Position numbers and translations under genes: made by a program. A stretch of DNA of 6,324 bases from Candidatus Omnitrophota bacterium. Its GTDB lineage: Bacteria; Omnitrophota; Omnitrophia; Omnitrophales; Aquincolibacteriaceae. The stretch covers positions 1-6,324 of the forward strand of contig JAMWDC010000135.1 in the NCBI GenBank assembly GCA_023819025.1. The letters run 5' to 3'. Positions 3,701-6,324 of the stretch are shown here, in pieces. The notes under the pieces were generated by a model. The model worked only from the letters and a program-made list of their open reading frames with translations, ran no database searches and had not been told where the DNA came from. Numbering within the stretch: the first letter of the stretch is position 1; each line of letters starts with the position of its first letter.

Positions 3701-6324
3701 ATGTCTATCCGATGATCGCAGCCATTGATTCCGTGGATATGGAAGGGGTTCAGGTTTTGGAGTTTGGGGCAGGAGTCGGTGAGGGTTCTTACGTCGCCTT
3801 CAGAAAAGGCGGATTCCCAATCCTTGTGGAAATTAATCCCAAACATCGGCAGGCGTATCGGAAAAATTTAGAACTCAATGTCCCTCAGGAAAAATGGAAC
3901 CGCTTTCGTTATATCATGGGCGATATCAATGACAAGAAGGCCCTTCTCCCAAGACTCAAATTGAGTGAAAGATTTCTGCGAAACATCGGCGCAGGACCTG
4001 TTCGTGTGATCATGGCCAACCTGGGCGAACATCCTTGGCTTTATGTGCCCGGGACGCATTTGAATGCGATTTCCTACACGGATGATTTTCCTGAGGTCGA
4101 ATATTACATCCTGGGCGGGTATGTACTGGGATGGGTGAATGAACAGGGACAAAGACCTCAGGATGCGGCATTCGCTGAGGCCAAGAAGGCGCTTCGAGAT
4201 CGAGGATTTCGAGAAATCCGCCGTTTCCAACGCCACTTATACGATAGTAAAACTGGCAAAGGAATCGGAGGCGAAACGACTGCTGTCTTTCGGAGGGGGT
4301 CTTTAAAATCAGAAGGTGCCGTTTCCGAGATCGTACGGTCTCAAACAAATCCCCGCTCTGAGGTGCGGAGGGGAATGTTTGATTTTTACTTCAAGCCCAA
4401 AGCTTTCGAAAGAGACGGGAAATTTTATCGTCGGTTTGGAATTCGCGGGTTCAAAAAGTTTTTTGAGAAATATCATTTAATCGGGAAGCCGGATTTTTTT
4501 GCGGCACGATCGGATAAAAGCCTCGAAACGTTGAAGAGACGGCTCGAAAACATCATTGCCTTCGGTAAACCTAAAGAGATCATCCATCTCGTTACCTTTT
4601 TGGCATCCCTGCCTGTTTCTGCGGTGGCCGGTTATTTCGGATACTTTTTTGGGGGTATCATCGCCGCAGCCGTGGGATTATTTTATGGTCTTTACCCCGT
4701 GATGCTCAATCGTTACACGCGAGCGCTCGCCTATCGAAGATTACGCGGGCTGGAAACCATGATGACAGCCGGTCCCCTTTTAAAAAGGCCGAAGGTCGAT
4801 TTCATTACCTCGGTCGCTGAGTCGGAGAACATTCGTGCCGAAGCAGGGGGGACTGGACAGAAAATTGCGGGGGATGTGGCTACGGATGCTCAGGCGGCGT
4901 ATGCGAAAATAACGGCAAGGCTTCGGAATTATATGCAAAACAAAGAACTAATTCACGGGGTCTTTCAAGGCGGCGGTGTCAAAGGAATTACCTATGTGGG
5001 TGCGCTGGAAGAACTCGAAGAGCAAAGGATGTGGTTTGCAAGTGTGGCCGGGACTTCCGCCGGAGCTATTGTGGCAAGTCTGATTGCGGCCGGTTTTGAA
5101 CCCGTGGAGATAAAGAAGATTCTTTTTGAAACCGACTTTAATCTCTTTAAAGATAAAACGTGGGGTTGGGTTCCACCGTTTCTGTCCCTTTTGATTTGGG
5201 GCGGTGCTTACAGAGGCGAAGCCTTTGAACAAGCAATGGATAAAGTCTTAAAAGAAAAATTGGGATTTTCACCTACCTTGAAAGATCTTCCGATTCCACT
5301 CACGGTCATTGCCAGCGATATTTCCAATGAAAAAATGCTCATCCTGGATAAGGAATCCTATCCGCACCTTAGCGTCGCTCAGGCGGTACGAATGTCGATG
5401 AGTATCCCGCTTATTTTCAGGCCTGTCAAGTTGACCGATGGGTTTTCATCCGGAACCAAGCGGGTGGTGGACGGTGCGTTGCTCAGTAATTTTCCTCTGG
5501 ATATAGCCCAAAAAAGATCCCGGGAAGATGGGAGACGATTGGTTGGTTTTCTGCTCCAGGAACATCACGGTGGAAATGGGGTATCCAAAGTGATTCAATT
5601 ACTCAGGAAGGCCTATACATTAGCAGATGTCATCATCGGCATGATCCGCATCGTTACGGGCGCTCACTATAAGCCGCACATCGAGGATGAGGATTGGGCC
5701 CGGATTGTTCATATTCCTGTAGGCGATGTGAGCGCTTGGAACTTTAGTCTTTCCGACAATGAAAAAAGGGAATTGGTGGAGAAAGGCAGGAAAGCGGCCC
5801 GGGAGCATCTCGGTTCCGCATTAGGAGGTGTCAAAGGTCAACCGGAAGATCCCAGCCGTTTGATTGAAAAAAAAATTTATTTATGGACGAAACAGGCGGC
5901 GAGGCTCATTCATGTTCAGTTCAAAAGGGATAATCCCACGCAGCCTTACAGGCTTTGTATCCTGACGCCATTTATTTTTGAGGCGAGGCCTCGTACACGG
6001 GGGCGGGCGTATATCCGCCGTCATGCCCGGCCGTTTGAAATCGAGACGAGGCTTCAAACGCCGCGCGAAGTCCACGATGCCTTGCAGGAACTTGAGGTCG
6101 AGCTTAGGGAAAGACGACCCCGCTGGAAAAAAGTCAATGAACGGGGCTATCGCGATTTCGTCAAGTGGGTTGAGAAAAGATACAGTTCCCAGCAACGCGC
6201 TGAGGTACGGGGAGGAACTCAAGGAGATCTTCAAAGTAAAAAGCCTGCATTACTCGACGCCCAATATTTTTATCAATTGACAAAAACATTAATCAAGCGC
6301 TTGGATAGACGGACTTTTTCGTGG
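1..6324 (+). CDS. Giant multi-domain (polyprotein-like) protein, internal fragment open at both ends
   Basis: Frame 1 is open for all 2,108 codons and contains no stop of any kind; with equal base frequencies the chance of this is about 10^-44. Neither the true start nor the stop is in the window. The translation looks like real protein throughout: recognisable motifs occur near residues 1254-1260 (methyltransferase EFGAGVG), 1657-1662 (patatin GGGVKG), 1684-1688 (GTSAG) and 1824-1826 (DGA), and hydrophobic segments lie near 385-435 and 1526-1569. Modules of about 120-370 residues are mostly separated by RRSEVR-like hexapeptides encoded by a DNA repeat. Many modules resemble things that are normally separate proteins, so the product could be a giant protein or a processed polyprotein. 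No candidate N-terminal signal can be judged because the start is missing. The family as a whole is not one I can name. The coding call is very secure; the biology of the whole chain is inference. Confidence 0.95.
787..804 (+). repeat. RxEVR repeat copy A (RRAEVR)
   Basis: Residues 263-268. It differs from the consensus CGCCGCTCTGAGGTGCGG at two positions (6 and 7). It marks the end of module 1 and is followed by a low-complexity linker leading to copy B, 120 bases downstream. It is in the same reading phase as all other copies. Confidence 0.85.
805..906 (+). other. Low-complexity linker between repeat copies A and B
   Basis: Residues 269-302 are rich in Lys, Arg, Glu and Gly and do not look like a folded domain. 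The DNA has a run of seven A at 808-814 and repeated AGCAGAG-type units between about 812 and 840, then GGGG/AAAAA runs. It reads like simple-sequence or intergenic DNA that happens to be open in frame 1. It is probably a flexible, charged spacer. Confidence 0.6.
907..924 (+). repeat. RxEVR repeat copy B (RRSEVR), exact consensus
   Basis: Residues 303-308, identical to the consensus CGCCGCTCTGAGGTGCGG. The core CCGC (909-912) can pair with GCGG (921-924) around an 8-base loop. I see no convincing paired outer arms around this copy. It sits just before the membrane module. Confidence 0.9.
925..1464 (+). other. Module 2: AT-rich membrane domain of unknown family
   Basis: Residues 309-488. A hydrophobic stretch at about 311-328 could be a first membrane or amphipathic helix. 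Two stronger candidates follow: about 385-406 (LFAIGTNLIG then IIASFPFLLA) and about 414-435 (VKIAFLVFCGFYGGG). A polar stretch (about 440-460) leads to a final part ending in basic residues. I do not recognise a family. If these helices insert, they would anchor the chain or a released fragment in the inner membrane. By count, bases 1021-1440 hold 164 G/C of 420 (39%), with 33% in 1081-1140 and 1321-1380, lower than several neighbouring stretches at roughly 48-53%. The module is bounded on both sides by repeat copies (B and C), as if it were a discrete cassette. Confidence 0.55.
1465..1482 (+). repeat. RxEVR repeat copy C (RRSEAR) in a palindrome
   Basis: Residues 489-494, one mismatch to consensus (a T-to-C change turning Val into Ala). 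The core CCGC 1467-1470 pairs with GCGG 1479-1482, and the flanks TCCGGC 1459-1464 and GCCGGA 1485-1490 are exact reverse complements, giving a two-part hairpin over 1459-1490. Confidence 0.9.
1483..2595 (+). other. Module 3: all-helical domain(s), function unknown
   Basis: Residues 495-865, about 370 residues with no family I can name. It is dominated by predicted amphipathic helices rich in Leu, Glu, Gln, Arg and Ala, for example about 500-615 (with EIVEVFLRDLIKQF near 562-575) and 620-735. A change of character occurs near 736-780 (Pro/Gly-rich, with DLWHVWHRAH at 745-754), followed by a second helical part at about 780-838 ending in REIDARG. There is no signal peptide, no membrane helix and no obvious catalytic motif. 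It may be two smaller domains joined near residue 760. The helical character suggests a scaffold or interaction role, but that is only an inference. It runs from repeat copy C to the hairpin and repeat copy D. Confidence 0.5.
2578..2598 (+). repeat. Perfect 9-bp hairpin beside repeat copy D
   Basis: GACGAGATG at 2578-2586 and CATCTCGTC at 2590-2598 are exact reverse complements around a 3-base AAA loop. The hairpin encodes DEMKHLV and overlaps the start of repeat copy D. It adds to the pattern of palindromes at module joints. Confidence 0.8.
2596..2613 (+). repeat. RxEVR repeat copy D (VRSEMR)
   Basis: Residues 866-871. The DNA differs from the consensus at about five of 18 positions, but the peptide core RSEMR is kept and the phase is the same. 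It ends module 3 and begins a linker that finishes at copy E. Confidence 0.7.
2614..2718 (+). other. Linker between copies D and E with TTCGTCA tandem and inverted pieces
   Basis: Residues 872-906. The DNA holds a tandem TTCGTCA at 2684-2697, whose reverse complement ATGACGAA occurs at 2623-2630, and AATTACG at 2643-2649, complementary to CGTAATT at 2707-2713. Short ATTCGTAAT/ATGACGAA-type repeats of this kind are usual in bacterial intergenic DNA. Here they are read through as a polar linker with no clear fold. Confidence 0.55.
2719..2736 (+). repeat. RxEVR repeat copy E (RRSEMR)
   Basis: Residues 907-912, three mismatches to consensus. CGAGAT (2727-2732) within it is complementary to ATCTCG (2743-2748) just downstream, a different pairing from that seen in copies C and G. 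It immediately precedes the winged-helix-like module. Confidence 0.85.
2737..3222 (+). other. Module 4: winged-helix-like domain plus C-terminal helical part
   Basis: Residues 913-1074. The first half has the helix-helix-helix-wing layout of winged-helix proteins: a hydrophobic helix LDAFMLAVMLELDEEG (916-931), then FTTGELREKG (932-941), a third helix HVALAKRRGYLEVTG (948-962) and a strand-turn-strand wing ending in YRVTEIGKLAG (975-985), the usual close of such domains. Many winged-helix proteins bind DNA or act as protein-interaction modules; which applies here is not visible. The second half (about 990-1070) is helical, with IPEKMRTLARVADVLGVKEKILKTF (1030-1054) possibly forming another helical bundle. 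The module lies between repeat copy E and the strong hairpin at 3239-3265. If released from a polyprotein it would be about 160 residues, an ordinary size for a regulator. Confidence 0.5.
3231..3271 (+). repeat. Strong GC-rich inverted repeat inside the coding frame
   Basis: GGGAGCCTGGC at 3239-3249 and GCCAGGCTCCC at 3255-3265 are perfect 11-bp complements around the loop CAACT. The outer arms CGTAC (3231-3235) and GTACG (3267-3271) extend the stem after a small internal loop. It has the shape of an intrinsic terminator stem but no T tract follows, and translation continues through it. Confidence 0.9.
3286..3303 (+). repeat. Degenerate RxEVR repeat copy F (ARAETR)
   Basis: Residues 1096-1101. 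Only about half of the 18 bases match the consensus, but the pattern R-A-E-x-R, the phase and the position at a module boundary fit a decayed copy. It could be chance in an Arg/Ala-rich linker. Confidence 0.35.
3307..4308 (+). other. Module 5: class I SAM-dependent methyltransferase-like domain
   Basis: Residues 1103-1436. A preceding alpha/beta region (about 1104-1245) leads into a Rossmann-type methyltransferase core. Motif I is VLEFGAGVGEGS at 1252-1263 (acidic residue E1254 followed by GxGxG). E1277 in FPILVEINP ends the second strand, where class I enzymes bind the ribose hydroxyls of S-adenosylmethionine. GDIND at 1307-1311 fits the acidic residue that contacts adenine. VRVIMANLGEHPW at 1334-1346 fits motif IV, the catalytic strand. 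Late strands YYILGGYVLGWV (1368-1379) and TTAVFRRG (1426-1433) complete the sheet. The segment KHRQAYRKNLELN (1281-1293) after motif II recalls RNA and small-molecule methyltransferases of the Trm5/RlmI kind, but the substrate cannot be read from the sequence. It would be cytosolic. It is separated from the next module by repeat copy G. Confidence 0.7.
4319..4338 (+). repeat. Possible relic of the repeat (VSEIVR) with CCGT/ACGG arms
   Basis: TCCGAGAT here matches copy E, and CCGT (4319-4322) pairs with ACGG (4335-4338). The peptide VSEIVR (1441-1446) is one residue out of register with RSEMR. It is tentatively a decayed copy just upstream of copy G. Confidence 0.3.
4351..4368 (+). repeat. RxEVR repeat copy G (PRSEVR) in a long palindrome
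   Basis: Residues 1451-1456, one mismatch to consensus. The core CCGC 4353-4356 can pair with GCGG 4365-4368. Alternatively TCCCC 4350-4354 pairs with GGGGA 4370-4374, and further out CAAAC 4342-4346 pairs with GTTTG 4377-4381. The palindrome therefore covers 4342-4381. Its outer arms have no sequence in common with those of copy C. Confidence 0.9.
4367..4377 (+). promoter_or_regulatory. Possible internal ribosome binding site and ATG (weak)
   Basis: GGAGGGGA directly precedes an in-frame ATG at 4375-4377 (M1459), exactly where the CrtO-like module begins. The spacing from GGAGG to ATG is only 3 bases, shorter than usual, so initiation here is uncertain. If used, it would make the downstream modules separately from the upstream ones. 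The site also lies in the right arm of the copy G palindrome, which could hide it. Confidence 0.25.
4375..4770 (+). other. Module 6: CrtO-like (glycosyl-4,4'-diaponeurosporenoate acyltransferase family) membrane domain
   Basis: Residues 1459-1590. The family's usual layout is visible: an N-terminal motif FERDGKFYRRFGIRGFKKFF (1469-1488; family pattern E-x-x-G-x-x-Y-x-x-x-G-[IV]-x-x-[FW]-K), a Lys/Arg-rich helix with LETLKRRLENI (1508-1518), the KEIIHLVTFLASLP stretch (1525-1538) carrying the Glu/His pair, and a second hydrophobic segment (about 1547-1569) ending in YPVMLNRYTRALAYRRL (1565-1581), close to the family's terminal NRYNR-type motif. In staphyloxanthin synthesis CrtO acylates the sugar of a carotenoid glycoside; many homologues of unknown substrate exist in other bacteria. 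About 130 residues, near the usual family length. It probably sits in the cytoplasmic membrane and transfers or handles acyl chains. The neighbouring patatin-like lipase supports a lipid-related role. Assignment is by motif pattern from memory. Confidence 0.6.
4771..4947 (+). other. Linker between CrtO-like and patatin-like modules
   Basis: Residues 1591-1649. It begins Lys/Pro-rich, then carries VAESENIRAEAGGTGQ (1605-1620), whose SENIRAEA and GGT echo the RxEVR repeat and the GGT that follows copy H, but the DNA match is weak. A short Ala-rich helix (about 1627-1645) leads to the patatin domain. No hairpin is evident. Confidence 0.4.
4948..5760 (+). other. Module 7: patatin-like phospholipase (acyl hydrolase) domain
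   Basis: Residues 1650-1920. All hallmarks of bacterial patatin-like lipases are present: the glycine-rich oxyanion loop FQGGGVKG at 1655-1662, followed by ITYVGALEELEEQ; the nucleophile elbow GTSAG at 1684-1688 with Ser1686; and the catalytic DGA at 1824-1826 (Asp1824) followed by LLSNFPLD. Ser1686 and Asp1824 would form the Ser-Asp dyad that hydrolyses acyl esters of phospholipids or glycolipids. The strand PIPLTVIASDISNEKM (1764-1779) and AVRMSMSIPLIFRPV (1795-1809) are also typical of the family. The domain has normal length (about 270 residues) and intact catalytic residues, so it is probably active. Many relatives are effectors or membrane-lipid hydrolases; here it follows a CrtO-like acyltransferase module, which hints at acyl-chain removal and addition acting together. 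The exact substrate is not visible. Confidence 0.92.
5761..6192 (+). other. Patatin tail and basic C-terminal module 8, unknown family
   Basis: Residues 1921-2064. A Lys/Glu/Arg-rich helix (EKRELVEKGRKAAREHL, 1921-1937) is the usual last helix of a patatin domain. After a short Gly/Pro break comes a basic helix (about 1953-1975), a strand YRLCILTPFIFEA (1983-1995), a very Arg-rich stretch RPRTRGRAYIRRHARP (1996-2011) and a helix HDALQELEVELRERRPRWKKVN (2025-2046). The high positive charge could contact phospholipid head groups or nucleic acid. I do not recognise the family; it may be a patatin extension rather than an independent domain. A run of nine A lies at 5867-5875. Repeat copy H closes the module. 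Confidence 0.45.
6193..6210 (+). repeat. RxEVR repeat copy H (QRAEVR) with paired flanks
   Basis: Residues 2065-2070, four mismatches to consensus but same phase and peptide core. The flanks AGTTCC 6184-6189 and GGAACT 6214-6219 are exact reverse complements, giving a third palindrome with its own unique arms around a repeat copy. Confidence 0.85.
6211..6324 (+). other. Start of the next module (incomplete)
   Basis: Residues 2071-2108. After GGTQGDLQ the chain becomes helical (ALLDAQYFYQLTKTLIKRLDRR, about 2083-2104) and runs off the window with no stop. Too short to assign. Confidence 0.5.

Noticed and set aside
2872..3846. A 324-codon open frame on the minus strand.
   Set aside because: It lies opposite the winged-helix and methyltransferase modules, its translation is rich in Phe, His, Arg and Cys with no recognisable motif, and the plus frame there contains clear methyltransferase signatures. 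It is a shadow.
5823..5830. Perfect Shine-Dalgarno-like AGGAGGTG suggesting a new gene start.
   Set aside because: It encodes part of a Leu-Gly-Gly-Val stretch, and no ATG or GTG start follows at a usable distance in an open frame other than the one already translated.
5941..5993. Small palindromes AGCCT/AGGCT (5942-5954) and CGAGGCCTCG (5984-5993).
   Set aside because: Short stems of this size are expected by chance in Arg-rich coding DNA, and neither is near a repeat copy or a module joint.
787..6210. CRISPR array or classical tandem repeat.
   Set aside because: The copies are 18 bases, separated by about 120 to more than 1,800 bases of domain-coding sequence, and divergent; there is no regular spacer pattern.
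1..6324. Stop-codon reassignment as the explanation for the very long frame.
   Set aside because: None of TAA, TAG or TGA occurs in frame, so there is nothing to reassign; a recoded genome would show the recoded triplet within the frame.

Overview
The whole 6,324-base window is one uninterrupted plus-strand reading frame. Frame 1 reads through all 2,108 codons with no TAA, TAG or TGA. It begins with ACC and ends with TGG, so both the start and the stop of the gene lie outside the window. There are no RNA genes, CRISPR arrays, insertion sequences or convincing intergenic spaces. Every shorter frame I looked at is a shadow of this one.

The protein is a chain of unlike, domain-sized modules. 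In order: a soluble N-terminal module with weak similarity to UPF0489/arginase-like proteins (about residues 1-262); an AT-rich membrane module (309-488); an all-helical module of unknown function (495-865); a winged-helix-like module followed by a helical part (913-1074); a class I SAM-dependent methyltransferase (1104-1436); a membrane module resembling the glycosyl-4,4'-diaponeurosporenoate acyltransferase (CrtO) family (1459-1590); a patatin-like lipase with GGGxKG, GTSAG and DGA motifs (1650-1920); and a basic C-terminal module (1945-2063). A further module begins as the window ends.

The joints between most modules carry copies of a short repeat, consensus CGCCGCTCTGAGGTGCGG, always read in the same phase as RRSEVR or a close variant. 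Seven good copies are visible, plus weaker relics. Several copies sit in DNA palindromes whose outer arms differ from copy to copy but still pair. Two joints hold two copies 40-41 residues apart. Other joints contain hairpins and short tandem repeats that look like intergenic DNA read through as protein. Only the CrtO-like/patatin boundary lacks a clear copy.

The organism is most likely an uncultured bacterium. Giant multi-domain frames with RSEVR/RSEMR-like linkers remind me of Omnitrophota (Omnitrophica) genomes; this is recollection and inference, not shown by the window. Two pictures fit: a true giant multi-domain protein, or an operon-like row of formerly separate genes fused into one polyprotein whose repeat-bearing linkers may be cut. 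The acyltransferase-like and patatin-like modules lie side by side and suggest lipid or glycolipid remodelling at a membrane. The helical and N-terminal modules have no function I can assign.
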